Below are positions 1 through 7,812 of a DNA stretch of 30,848 nt, in pieces. The notes below the pieces were generated by a model. The model did not search any database. It saw only the letters and a list, made by a program, of their open reading frames with translations, and had not been told where the DNA came from. The stretch is from assembly GCA_049601975.1 (NCBI GenBank), contig JBMYRC010000041.1, positions 1-30,848 on the forward strand, read 5' to 3'. The translations under genes and the position numbers were made by a program. Position 1 is the first letter of the stretch; the number at the start of each line of letters is the position of its first letter. The stretch comes from UBA6544 sp049601975 (GTDB lineage: Bacteria > Pseudomonadota > Alphaproteobacteria > UBA8366).

Positions 1-35
1 CCTTGATAGGGGCGTTGAGCATAAATGAGGAATTT

Positions 36-122
36 TGGTGCGGTCGGAGAGACTCGAACTCTCAAGGGATTGCTCCCACATGGCCCTCAACCATGCGCGT
101 CTACCAGTTCCGCCACGACCGC
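36..122 (-). tRNA. tRNA-Leu (anticodon GAG)
   Basis: Reading the minus strand gives a complete class II tRNA of 84 nt followed by an encoded CCA (positions 36-38). The acceptor arms GCGGTCG and CGACCGC pair fully. The D-loop has the leucine-like GGTAGACGCG stretch, and the anticodon stem CATGG/CCATG encloses the loop TTGAGGG, giving anticodon GAG, which reads CUC and CUU. The variable arm is long, as expected for leucine, and the T-arm carries GTTCGAGTC. The discriminator base is A, also a leucine feature. It stands alone here and is divergent from lipB. Confidence 0.97.
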
Positions 123-129
123 CCTGGAC

Positions 130-160
130 CAATTCAATAGGGGTCCAAAGACCCGAATTG
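130..160. repeat. Imperfect inverted repeat between tRNA-Leu and lipB
   Basis: The left arm CAATTC-aatag-GGGTC (130-145) faces GACCC-GAATTG (150-160) across a 4-nt CAAA loop. The two outer 6-bp and inner 5-bp arms are perfect, but the left arm carries a 5-nt insertion. It lies just upstream of both divergent genes, so it could be an operator or a structure in the tRNA precursor leader. No T-tract follows it, so it is not a terminator. Function unknown. Confidence 0.35.
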
Positions 161-209
161 ATGTATTGATGAGCGGGACATAACAAACCCAAGGTCACCC
201 CGCAAGAGC

Positions 210-896
210 ATGACGACAAACCGAGAAGAATTATCCAGGACCAACACCCCTCATCCGGTAGAATGGAAAGTCGGCGACGGGCTCGTTTCCTATGACGACG
301 CCCTCAATTTCATGAAACGACGAGTCGAAGAGATATCCCTGGGCCAGGCCAGCGAATGCGTGTGGTTGCTGGAACACCCCCCCCTCTATACGGCGGGAAC
401 CAGCGCACGCACCGAGGATCTAATTGACAGCGGCCGGTTCCCAGTACACCCAACCGGCCGTGGCGGACAATTCACATATCACGGACCTGGCCAGCGGGTC
501 GTCTATGCCATGATCGATCTTCGCCACAGAGGCAAAGATGTCCGTGCTTATGTAACGGCACTGGAGGAATGGGTGATACAGGCTCTGGCGACTTTCAACA
601 TCACCGGGGAACGCCGTCCCGGTAGAGTCGGCATATGGGTGGATCAAGGTGGTGGCAAAGAGGATAAAATAGCCGCCATCGGCGTCCGCGTTCGGCGTTG
701 GGTGGCGTTCCACGGGATATCGATCAATGTCGAACCCGACCTCTCACATTTTGACGCCATCGTGCCGTGCGGAATTTCCGACCCGAATCTTGGTGTTACA
801 TCTCTGGTTAAACTCGGCTTACCGGTGACCATGGAAGACCTTGATGTCGCCCTAATGGCAGTCTTTCAAGAAATCTTCGAAACCTCACCCGGCTGA
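210..896 (+). CDS. lipB: Octanoyltransferase LipB (lipoyl(octanoyl)-ACP:protein transferase)
   Basis: LipB moves an octanoyl group from acyl carrier protein onto the lipoyl-domain lysine of 2-oxoacid dehydrogenases and GcvH, the first committed step of de novo lipoylation in the cytoplasm. The 228-residue protein has the family signature RGGQFTYHGPGQ near residues 84-95. The lysine of the catalytic pair is K153 (KIAAIGVRVRRW) and the cysteine that carries the thioester intermediate is C187 (PCGI). Length is typical. The ATG at 210 has only a weak purine-rich stretch (AAGAG) upstream, but family alignment begins around residue 17, so this start leaves a normal short N-terminus. The gene is divergent from the tRNA and converges with the acylphosphatase gene, leaving two bases between the stop codons. 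No lipA lies in the window. Confidence 0.96.
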   Translation: MTTNREELSRTNTPHPVEWKVGDGLVSYDDALNFMKRRVEEISLGQASECVWLLEHPPLYTAGTSARTEDLIDSGRFPVHPTGRGGQFTYHGPGQRVVYAMIDLRHRGKDVRAYVTALEEWVIQALATFNITGERRPGRVGIWVDQGGGKEDKIAAIGVRVRRWVAFHGISINVEPDLSHFDAIVPCGISDPNLGVTSLVKLGLPVTMEDLDVALMAVFQEIFETSPG

Positions 897-898
897 CT

Positions 899-1180
899 TT
901 ACTCGGTAGATCGTATTTCGAAACCAGAGCCATCAAAATCCACTGGCTCTTTGACTACGTCTAAGACATGGGCCGAAGGCGGTCCGGACCAGCACGCTTG
1001 TATCATCTCGTCTACCGCCGATGCTGAACCCGAGAAGACCGCTTCAACCGAGCCGTCCCGGCGGTTGCGAACCCACCCGGCCAGACCACGGGCACAAGCT
1101 TCGCGTTCGGTCCAGGCGCGTAACCAGACGCCTTGCACCCGACCGTAAATTTCAACGCGGATGCTAGAACGCTCGGACAT
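899..1180 (-). CDS. acyP: Acylphosphatase
   Basis: This 93-residue protein is a full-length acylphosphatase, hydrolysing carboxyl-phosphate bonds such as those of acetyl phosphate or carbamoyl phosphate in the cytoplasm. The phosphate-binding signature YGRVQGVWLRAW (residues 12-23) carries the catalytic arginine R21. GWVRNRRDGSVE (35-46) carries the catalytic asparagine N39 and the conserved GSVE turn. Phenylalanine usually follows the GV of the first motif; here it is tryptophan. The ATG at 1180 is two bases after the pccA stop codon, so translation is probably coupled to pccA. Whether it has a metabolic link to acyl-CoA carboxylation is not shown by the sequence. Confidence 0.95.
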   Translation of the reverse strand: MSERSSIRVEIYGRVQGVWLRAWTEREACARGLAGWVRNRRDGSVEAVFSGSASAVDEMIQACWSGPPSAHVLDVVKEPVDFDGSGFEIRSTE

Positions 1181-1182
1181 GA

Positions 1183-3159
1183 CTATTCGAATTCGAGAAT
1201 TTTCTGATCTACCACCAGACTATCGCCAGTGCTGGCATGAATTTCGCCAATCACGCCATCACGTTCCGCGCGGAGAATATTCTCCATCTTCATGGCCTCC
1301 ACCACGGCCAATTCCTCACCGGCATTAACTTCCTGGCCGGCCTCGACCGACAGCCCTATCAACAATCCGGGCATTGGCGACATTAGGAATTTCGAAGTGT
1401 CTGGGGGTAGTTTCTTCGGCATGAGGCGTTGATGCTCGGCTACATGCGGCTCTAAAACCCGCAAATCCATCTGTCCGCCCGCATGAGTAAGAGTGTATCC
1501 GACGGGATTGCATTCCACTTGCGCGCAAATATCGACCTCGTTCACCGTCCCCAAGAACATCGGATCGCCCGGATTCCAAATTCCGTGAATTTCAAAATCC
1601 TTCACCCCGACCGTCACTAACCAACCACCGCCGGCGCGGGAGCTGCGCACTTGGAATTCGCTGCGATTGTCGTCATCCACGAATACGATAAAATTACGCA
1701 CCGCGTCGGTACCGCCGCCATTTAGCCCGCGCTCACTGACACCATGATGCATCGAGGATGCGACAGCCACCAACAGCGTCATGTCTTCCGGCACCAGATA
1801 ATCGGCATTAAAACCTTCCGGAAACTCTTCCTCGATAAATCCGGTCGTGAGCCGTCCTTTCGCGAACCGCCGATGCTTCATGAGCGCCGCTAAGAACGGA
1901 ATATTGTGCTGAATACCGCGTATATAAAACCGGTCGAGCGCGTCCCGCATTCGGGCAATCGCCTGTTCGCGATTCTCTCCACCGGTGATTAGTTTGGCGA
2001 TCATCGGGTCATAGAACATGGAAATCTCGCCACCCTCGAAGACTCCGGTATCCACCCGGACATGATCGGTTTCCTCAGGTGCCTGATAGCGCACCAGGCG
2101 ACCTATCGACGGCATGAAGTTCCGCAATGGGTCCTCGGCATAAACCCGTGTCTCCACGGCCCACCCCTTTAGCGTGATATCTTGTTGCGAGACCGGTAGT
2201 TTCTCTCCGGCAGCAACACGAATCATCAACTCCACAAGATCCAATCCGGTGATGTATTCGGTCACCGGATGCTCGACCTGCAAACGGGTATTCATCTCCA
2301 GAAAGAAGAAATTCCGATCCTTATCCACGATGAATTCGACGGTTCCGGCGGACCGGTATTGGACCGCTTCGGCCAACGTCACCGCCTGTTTCCCCATCTC
2401 AGCGCGGAGCTCCTCGGTGACAAATGGCGAGGGCGCCTCCTCAATGACCTTTTGGTGGCGGCGCTGAATTGAACATTCGCGCTCACCGAGATAAACGGTA
2501 TTTCCGTGAGAATCCGCCATGACCTGGATTTCGATATGTCGCGGGTCTTCCACAAACCGCTCAATAAACACCCTATCATCGCCGAAGCTGGACCGCGCTT
2601 CGTTGACGGCAGATTCGAAGCCGGAGCGCGCTTCGTCTTCGTTGCGCGCGATACGCATACCCTTGCCACCGCCACCAGCCGAGGCCTTGATCATCACCGG
2701 AAACCCAACATCCTTAGCAATCTCAATCGCTTTGTCGGCATCAGGGATCGCTGCTGTATGTCCTGGAATCGTGTTAACTCCAGCCTTGGCTGCGAGTTTC
2801 TTCGATTCGATCTTATCGCCCATGGCCCCGATCGCGAGGGTATTTGGCCCGATAAAGGCGATCCCGGCCGCTTCCAACATTTCCGCAAAGGCAGCGTTTT
2901 CAGACAAAAACCCGTATCCGGGGTGAATGGCTTCCGCGCCGGTGTCTTTGGCAGCCTGCACGATTCGTTCGGCGACTAGATAGCTTTCGGACGAGGCCGC
3001 GCCACCGACATGCACTGCTTCATCAGCCATGCGCATATGTAACGCACCGTCATCGGCGTCCGAATAGACCGCGACCGTCGCAATACCCATTCGTTTCGCC
3101 GTGCTCATGACCCGGCATGCAATTTCGCCTCTATTCGCTATGAGAATCTTCTTAAACAC
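1183..3159 (-). CDS. pccA: Propionyl-CoA carboxylase alpha subunit (biotin carboxylase + biotin carrier)
   Basis: The alpha subunit carboxylates its own biotin using ATP and bicarbonate and hands the carboxyl group to PccB, which makes methylmalonyl-CoA from propionyl-CoA. From the preferred start there are 658 residues, usual for PccA. An N-terminal biotin carboxylase domain opens with FKKILIANRGEIA, followed by the ATP-grasp loop GGGGKGM and the active-site stretch EMNTRLQVEHPVTE. A linking BT region follows, and the biotinyl domain has the AMKM biotinylation motif with its lysine 34 residues from the C-terminus. I chose the GTG at 3159 because GGAG lies 7-8 nt upstream and the family starts there; an in-frame GTG at 3186 would add nine residues. 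A TTGACA-type promoter lies upstream. Acetyl- or methylcrotonyl-CoA carboxylase is less likely given length and PccB. Confidence 0.94.
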   Translation of the reverse strand: MFKKILIANRGEIACRVMSTAKRMGIATVAVYSDADDGALHMRMADEAVHVGGAASSESYLVAERIVQAAKDTGAEAIHPGYGFLSENAAFAEMLEAAGIAFIGPNTLAIGAMGDKIESKKLAAKAGVNTIPGHTAAIPDADKAIEIAKDVGFPVMIKASAGGGGKGMRIARNEDEARSGFESAVNEARSSFGDDRVFIERFVEDPRHIEIQVMADSHGNTVYLGERECSIQRRHQKVIEEAPSPFVTEELRAEMGKQAVTLAEAVQYRSAGTVEFIVDKDRNFFFLEMNTRLQVEHPVTEYITGLDLVELMIRVAAGEKLPVSQQDITLKGWAVETRVYAEDPLRNFMPSIGRLVRYQAPEETDHVRVDTGVFEGGEISMFYDPMIAKLITGGENREQAIARMRDALDRFYIRGIQHNIPFLAALMKHRRFAKGRLTTGFIEEEFPEGFNADYLVPEDMTLLVAVASSMHHGVSERGLNGGGTDAVRNFIVFVDDDNRSEFQVRSSRAGGGWLVTVGVKDFEIHGIWNPGDPMFLGTVNEVDICAQVECNPVGYTLTHAGGQMDLRVLEPHVAEHQRLMPKKLPPDTSKFLMSPMPGLLIGLSVEAGQEVNAGEELAVVEAMKMENILRAERDGVIGEIHASTGDSLVVDQKILEFE

Positions 3160-3201
3160 GCCCGTGCTCCGCCGCTTACATATCACCCAAGTTCGAAAGT
3201 C

Positions 3202-3229
3202 ATTCGACCCAATTTCGTGGCTTTGTCAA
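3202..3229 (-). promoter_or_regulatory. Candidate sigma-70 promoter for pccA-acyP
   Basis: On the minus strand a perfect -35 TTGACA (3224-3229) is followed after 16 nt by TCGAAT (3202-3207), which matches the -10 consensus at four of six positions. Transcription would begin near 3195, giving a leader of about 35 nt before the GTG at 3159. This rests on pattern matching only. Confidence 0.4.
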
Positions 3230-3269
3230 CACAACTGCGGCTTGTCCGAAACTGGCCACACAACAAATT

Positions 3270-3300
3270 TTGAATTGAAATTCCCGGTCAGTCACATAAT
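3270..3300 (+). promoter_or_regulatory. Weak candidate promoter for the lipoprotein gene
   Basis: TTGAAT (3270-3275) and CATAAT (3295-3300) lie 19 nt apart, upstream of the lipoprotein gene at 3356. The spacer is longer than optimal. The 3187-3355 gap otherwise holds only the pccA promoter candidate and the ribosome binding site. Confidence 0.25.
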
Positions 3301-3355
3301 CTCGCGTTGATTGGCAGGGTGAAACAAGCTCGCTCACGTCTAACGGAGGACGTAA

Positions 3356-4129
3356 ATGAAGATGTTTCAGCTAAAAACCATTGCCGCACCGCTGGTCGGC
3401 CTGACGCTTGCGCTCGCCGGATGCGCCACGGGGCAATACGATAAAATCACCGAAGTTAGCCCGGAAAAATCGCTATTGCGGTTTTATGGCAAAGCCCAAA
3501 AAGGTATTATACCCCGACGGGTCGCATTTGCAGACCCCTGGGAATACGAAGAATATGCCGGTTTCGAAGGTAAAGACGTGCGCCTCGAGGTGTTCTATAT
3601 CGAGGCCGTCGAAATCCAAACTTCTGTCCAATACACCTATGCTCTTCAGCGAATGGTCGACACCTGGCGTTACAATACCGGTAAGACGAAGTCCTGGGGT
3701 GAAGAGTATAACGTCGAGAACCCAATGACCGGTATCGATTATCGGCGCTATGTTCTGAATGGCCAATCCTGTGCCGGATTTCATGGCCAATGGGATACAC
3801 AGGCGGATGACGATTTGTTGCGACCGGGCCGCGTAATTTTTGGATATATATGTGCGCGAGCGGGCAATAAACTTTCTGATGCCGTCATCGATGACTCGCT
3901 CCGAAATATCGGTATTCGCGGATTGACCGAGAAAATTCGCAGGAACGATCCAATTCAAATCGCCATGCCATTTGGCGAAAAAAGCGACGTCCCGCTTGAA
4001 TCCAAAGCAAAAGCCTTGGCAATAGCTAAAGGGGTATCGTCAGGATCTCACGGAAATTCGAACTTTCCCTTCGAATTCGTCGTCCATTTTCAAGAATCTA
4101 ATAGCAGCGACGCAACTGTCGAAAATTAA
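3356..4129 (+). CDS. Putative lipoprotein of unknown function
   Basis: I do not recognise a family. The 257-residue protein starts with a lipoprotein signal: K2 and K7, a hydrophobic stretch at residues 9-21 and the lipobox LAGC with C23 as the lipidation site, so it should be anchored to a membrane facing the periplasm. The residue after the cysteine is alanine, which favours outer-membrane sorting by the usual rule. The mature part is soluble and mixed alpha/beta, rich in aromatic residues (PWEYEEYAGF, VQYTYALQRM), and has two cysteines, C139 and C166, that could form a disulfide. GGAGG sits 5-10 nt before the ATG at 3356, an excellent ribosome binding site. It is transcribed against the flanking pccA and threonine aldolase genes, so it is its own unit. 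Confidence 0.85.
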   Translation: MKMFQLKTIAAPLVGLTLALAGCATGQYDKITEVSPEKSLLRFYGKAQKGIIPRRVAFADPWEYEEYAGFEGKDVRLEVFYIEAVEIQTSVQYTYALQRMVDTWRYNTGKTKSWGEEYNVENPMTGIDYRRYVLNGQSCAGFHGQWDTQADDDLLRPGRVIFGYICARAGNKLSDAVIDDSLRNIGIRGLTEKIRRNDPIQIAMPFGEKSDVPLESKAKALAIAKGVSSGSHGNSNFPFEFVVHFQESNSSDATVEN

Positions 4130-4134
4130 CTGGG

Positions 4135-5184
4135 TTAGATTAGGTTGGAGCGGGCTAGATCGCGAACCGCGGTGGCCGCCCGCTCTATGCCCTCCCTGCT
4201 AATATCTAGATGTGTGACCGCCCGCATACGGTAAAGGTCATTTGCGCCGATGCGAATCCCGGCATCCTCGATCAATCTGTCGCGGAACTCTTCCGCCGTC
4301 AGGCCTGTACCTTCGACATTGAAGAAGACCATATTGGTTTCGACTCCGTCCTCGACCGTGACACCCGGTGTATTGCCAAGTAACTCTCCAAAATAGCGGG
4401 CATTCTCGTGATCTTCCGCCATCCGCTCGACGTGATGCTCCAAGGCATGCACGCCCGCCGCAGCAACGATACCCGCCTGCCGCATGGCTCCGCCCATGCG
4501 CTGCTTCCATTGCCAAGCTTCCTCGATGAAATCCTTATCGCCTGCCAAGACCGCGCCAATTGGGCAGCCGAGGCCTTTTGAGAGATCGAGCCAGAGAGTG
4601 TCGAACGGCTCCGCGAATTCCCGTGCCGAAACACCAGTGGCAACAACGGCATTGAGCAACCGCGCCCCATCCATATGCGTGATCAAACCCTTCTCGCGCG
4701 CGGCGGCACCCACTTCGCGCACAGCTTGCAACGGCCAAACCGATCCACCGGCGCTATTGGACGTCTGCTCAACCACGACCATACGGGGTTTTGGCGTGTG
4801 GCGGCGGGCACGGCGCACCGCACCTTCCAATTGCGCGGCCGTAAAAACACCTTTTTGACCGTCGATGACGCGCGACATGGCCCCAGCAAATACCGCTAGG
4901 CCGCCACCTTCTGTATTGACGATATGCGCTGTCTTATCGGCGATGACCTCGTCGCCCGGACGGCAGTGCACAGCAACGGAGATTTGATTGCACATGGTCC
5001 CTGACGGCAGGAATACCGCTTCTTCCTTGCCGAGTAATTCCGCCGTTATCTCGCATAGCTTCGTGACCGTCGGGTCCGTGCCCTGCTGTTCGTCGCCGAC
5101 TTCCGCTTCCGCCATGGCTTTACGCATTTCCGGCGTCGGTTTGGACTGAGTATCGCTATAAAGATCGATTTCAATGGCAGGCAT
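4135..5184 (-). CDS. ltaE: Low-specificity threonine aldolase family PLP enzyme
   Basis: Members of this fold-type I PLP family cleave L-threonine or L-allo-threonine to glycine and acetaldehyde in the cytoplasm. The 349 residues are typical. SGTMCNQIS (61-69) forms part of the phosphate-binding region, H87 in DKTAHIVN is the residue expected to stack on the cofactor, D172 in HMDGARL binds the pyridine nitrogen, and K203 in LDLSKGLGCPIGA is the Schiff-base lysine. GAGG lies about 10 nt before the ATG at 5184. It follows the 2TM gene by 45 bp in the same direction and probably belongs to the pccB transcript. Stereospecificity cannot be read from sequence; another beta-eliminating lyase of the same family is possible. 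The stop codon lies 5 bp from the convergent lipoprotein stop. Confidence 0.88.
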   Translation of the reverse strand: MPAIEIDLYSDTQSKPTPEMRKAMAEAEVGDEQQGTDPTVTKLCEITAELLGKEEAVFLPSGTMCNQISVAVHCRPGDEVIADKTAHIVNTEGGGLAVFAGAMSRVIDGQKGVFTAAQLEGAVRRARRHTPKPRMVVVEQTSNSAGGSVWPLQAVREVGAAAREKGLITHMDGARLLNAVVATGVSAREFAEPFDTLWLDLSKGLGCPIGAVLAGDKDFIEEAWQWKQRMGGAMRQAGIVAAAGVHALEHHVERMAEDHENARYFGELLGNTPGVTVEDGVETNMVFFNVEGTGLTAEEFRDRLIEDAGIRIGANDLYRMRAVTHLDISREGIERAATAVRDLARSNLI

Positions 5185-5229
5185 CGGTGTCTTACCTCAA
5201 GGGTTGGAATTTAACGTTGGGACAGCGGT

Positions 5230-5472
5230 TCAATCACGCCCCAAGAAAGAATCAAACAGGCCCATGGCGAAGGCGGCATGGATCGCGAGCGGCGCGCCCC
5301 AAGCGACCAATGGAAAGACAAACCATGGCTCCTGCGTGTTCATCGAAATACTCACGGCCACCAGCACAACCATAACCGCGACGAAGATCAGAATATGGAC
5401 GCCGAACCATAATAGACGCCGGCGGGCATGTGCCCGTTTCGGATCGTCTTGGTTTCCTCCATTGCCATTCAT
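5230..5472 (-). CDS. Small 2TM-domain inner-membrane protein
   Basis: This 80-residue protein has a polar N-terminus rich in R and K (residues 12-19), a first membrane segment around 21-43 (WFGVHILIFVAVMVVLVAVS) and a second around 49-72 containing WGAPLAIHA. The arrangement RRLLWFGVH...WF-PL-WG-xLAIHA matches the bacterial 2TM domain family (PF13239), whose function is unknown. Both ends are predicted to lie in the cytoplasm. The gene starts 9 bp after the pccB stop codon, so it is almost certainly co-transcribed with pccB. Its ribosome binding site is poor (CCGGGG), consistent with translation coupled to pccB. Confidence 0.8.
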   Translation of the reverse strand: MNGNGGNQDDPKRAHARRRLLWFGVHILIFVAVMVVLVAVSISMNTQEPWFVFPLVAWGAPLAIHAAFAMGLFDSFLGRD

Positions 5473-5481
5473 CCCCGGTAC

Positions 5482-7014
5482 TCAAAGCGGAATGTTCGCA
5501 TGTTTCTTCCAAGGGTTTTCCAACTTCTTTTTCTCGAGCAGTTTTAAAGCCCTGCATATCCGCCGCCGCGTATTACGAGGCATAATCACATCGTCGATAA
5601 AGCCGAGTGAACTCGCCACGAATGGATTGGCGAAGCGCTCCTGATATTCCTGAGTACGTTGTTCGATCTTCTCGGTGTCACCAATATCCTGACGAAAGAT
5701 AATCTCGACCGCGCCCTTCGAGCCCATCACCGCGACCTCGGCCGTGGGCCAGGCATAGTTCGCGTCGCCGCGCAGATGCTTCGAACTCATAACGTCATAA
5801 GCACCGCCATACGCCTTCCGGGTGATGACCGTGACCTTCGGCACCGTCGCCTCCGCATAGGCGAACAACAGTTTCGCGCCGTGTTTGATAATGCCGTTGT
5901 ATTCCTGGTCCGTGCCCGGCAGAAATCCGGGGACGTCGACAAAGGTGACAATTGGAATATTGAAACAATCGCAGAAACGGACGAACCGGGCCGCTTTCTT
6001 CGCCGAATTGATATCAAGACACCCTGCCAACACCATCGGCTGGTTGGCAACAATGCCGACCGGGCGTCCAGACATGCGGGCAAAGCCAATCACAATGTTC
6101 CCTGCATAACCCGGCTGGAGCTCGAAAAACTCACCCTCGTCGACGATTTTCTCGATTAGCTCCTTCATGTCATATGGCTTATTTGGATTTGCCGGCACTA
6201 GCGTATCCAGCGAGGGTTCCGGTCGGTCCTCCGGATCATGGGTTTCCCGACGAGGTGGTATCTCCCGGTTTGACGACGGCAGAAAGCCCATGAAACGGCG
6301 CAGCTGTAGGAGCGCGTCCACATCGTTTTCGAATGCCAGATCCGCAACGCCCGATGTCGTTGTATGGGTGATCGCTCCCCCTAACTCTTCTTGGGTTACC
6401 TCCTCATGGGTTACCGTTTTGACGACGTCCGGTCCGGTGACAAACATGTAAGAGGAATCTTTCACCATAAAGATGAAATCCGTCATCGCGGGGGAATACA
6501 CGGCGCCCCCCGCACATGGCCCCATGATCAACGAAATCTGAGGAATAACCCCCGACGCCATGACATTCAGTTGGAAGACATCGGCGTAACCGCCAAGGGA
6601 TGCGACCCCTTCCTGAATGCGAGCTCCACCAGAATCGTTCAAACCGATTACCGGCACCCCCACCTTCATGGCCTGTTCCATGACCTTCACAATCTTGCGC
6701 GCGTGCGCCGCGGAGAGCGAGCCACCGAAGACGGTGAAATCCTGGCTGAAGACGAAGACTTCCTTACCGTCGACGGTTCCGTGCCCGGTGATGACGCCAT
6801 CGCCCGGAACCTTTTGTTTGGCCATCCCGAACTCATAGCAATCATGCTCGACGAACATATCCCATTCTTCGAAAGAACCGGCGTCGACAAATACCTCGAT
6901 TCGCTCACGCGCGGTCAGCTTCCCCTTCGCGTGCTGAGCATCGATCCGGCGTTGACCTCCGCCGAGACGGGCCTGCGCCCGCTTTTCTTCCAGTTTTTCG
7001 ATAATGTCCTGCAT
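5482..7014 (-). CDS. pccB: Propionyl-CoA carboxylase beta subunit (carboxyltransferase)
   Basis: PccB transfers the carboxyl group from PccA-bound biotin to propionyl-CoA. The 510-residue length is standard. It has the two crotonase-like halves of carboxyltransferases: the N-terminal half with DSGGARIQEG and an oxyanion-type MGPCAGGAVYSPA loop, and the C-terminal half with FVDVPGFLPGTDQE and RKAYGGAYDVMSSKH. The N-terminus (IIEKLEEKRAQARLGGG) and C-terminus (ENPWKKHANIPL) look like PccB rather than AccD or MccB. GGAGGAG occurs about 11 nt before the ATG at 7014. It is separated from pccA by three genes, including one on the opposite strand, so the two subunits must be made from different transcripts. 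Confidence 0.95.
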   Translation of the reverse strand: MQDIIEKLEEKRAQARLGGGQRRIDAQHAKGKLTARERIEVFVDAGSFEEWDMFVEHDCYEFGMAKQKVPGDGVITGHGTVDGKEVFVFSQDFTVFGGSLSAAHARKIVKVMEQAMKVGVPVIGLNDSGGARIQEGVASLGGYADVFQLNVMASGVIPQISLIMGPCAGGAVYSPAMTDFIFMVKDSSYMFVTGPDVVKTVTHEEVTQEELGGAITHTTTSGVADLAFENDVDALLQLRRFMGFLPSSNREIPPRRETHDPEDRPEPSLDTLVPANPNKPYDMKELIEKIVDEGEFFELQPGYAGNIVIGFARMSGRPVGIVANQPMVLAGCLDINSAKKAARFVRFCDCFNIPIVTFVDVPGFLPGTDQEYNGIIKHGAKLLFAYAEATVPKVTVITRKAYGGAYDVMSSKHLRGDANYAWPTAEVAVMGSKGAVEIIFRQDIGDTEKIEQRTQEYQERFANPFVASSLGFIDDVIMPRNTRRRICRALKLLEKKKLENPWKKHANIPL

Positions 7015-7050
7015 TTCCCAGGCTTCTCCTCCGGCCGATTTACCGTTGCG

Positions 7051-7079
7051 AATTTAGCGTTCTCTATCCTCCGCAACAA
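7051..7079 (-). promoter_or_regulatory. Candidate promoter for pccB
   Basis: In the 81-bp gap between atp12 and pccB the minus strand carries TTGTTG (7074-7079), 17 nt, then TAAATT (7051-7056). This matches the consensus at three and four positions respectively. pccB may also be read through from atp12. Confidence 0.28.
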
Positions 7080-7095
7080 ACATTCGCGATATGTC

Positions 7096-7812
7096 CTATG
7101 CTTGTGGCAATAACAAGCCGATAAAGCGCTCGGCCGCCAATAGTTCACGCGCTAATCCTTCGCGGCGTTCGGTAAACAATGTATCTTCGCCCCATAATTC
7201 GGCTTGGTAGATCTCATCCAACAATCCGGCTGCAACAGCAGCGGAGGCATCCAAAGTCCCATCCACCACCGCCAATCCAAGAACAAACGAGCCCGTGCCC
7301 GTCGTCAATACATGCAAGCCCGCCAATGTGAAATCATCCCGAACGCCGATCACGTGTCGTATAGTGGCAAGAGCCCCCGCGTCCTGTTTGACGTGAACGA
7401 TACCCGCCGTCGGGACGAGCTGCGCACCGTGAGTCCGCGCCAACCAATCCAAATGCGGCTGCCATTCCCGTTCCTGGCGCGCCACCAAGTCCGGCGGATC
7501 AGCCGCTCGGTAGCAGAGCAGGTCGGTCTCTGCATATCCGGCGATCTCATTAACCACCTCTTTGTGGCGCGGACGAACACGGTCCAGCGCCGTATTGGCG
7601 AAACCGGTCAGCGACATTGAGGCCAGGTCGAGTGTCTCGCTCTGCGCGTCCCATTCCTCCGCCACCGCACTCGCGAGCCTGTGCGAGGGAAGTTGCAGTT
7701 TCGATTTCATCGGCGTGCGAACTGGGCGACCATCCAACGTAATGGCGAACCCGTCCGCTAATGCCTCGACATCAACCTTCTTATAAAACCGTTTCGGCGC
7801 CTTTCCCGTCAC
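7096..7812 (-). CDS. ATP12-family F1-ATPase assembly chaperone
   Basis: This 238-residue protein belongs to the ATP12 family, known from mitochondria to bind unassembled F1 alpha subunit; alphaproteobacterial members are presumed to do the same for ATP synthase. Recognisable stretches are the N-terminal RFYKKVDV and GFAITLDGRPVRTPMKSKL (residues 21-39), the central LDLASMSLTGFANTALDRV region, the AGYAETDLLCYRA motif and the C-terminal YQAELWGEDTLFTERREGLARE. Length and order are standard. The GTG start at 7812 overlaps the stop codon of the upstream asmA remnant (GTGA), so its translation may depend on ribosomes finishing the broken gene. This family is common in alphaproteobacteria and mitochondria and supports the taxonomic placement. 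Confidence 0.92.
   Translation of the reverse strand: MTGKAPKRFYKKVDVEALADGFAITLDGRPVRTPMKSKLQLPSHRLASAVAEEWDAQSETLDLASMSLTGFANTALDRVRPRHKEVVNEIAGYAETDLLCYRAADPPDLVARQEREWQPHLDWLARTHGAQLVPTAGIVHVKQDAGALATIRHVIGVRDDFTLAGLHVLTTGTGSFVLGLAVVDGTLDASAAVAAGLLDEIYQAELWGEDTLFTERREGLARELLAAERFIGLLLPQA

Noticed and set aside
1..35. Terminator downstream of tRNA-Leu
   Set aside because: The 35 bases to the window edge hold no hairpin followed by a T run.
4130..4134. Shared terminator between the convergent lipoprotein and threonine aldolase genes
   Set aside because: Only five bases separate the stops and no hairpin with a T-tract is present.
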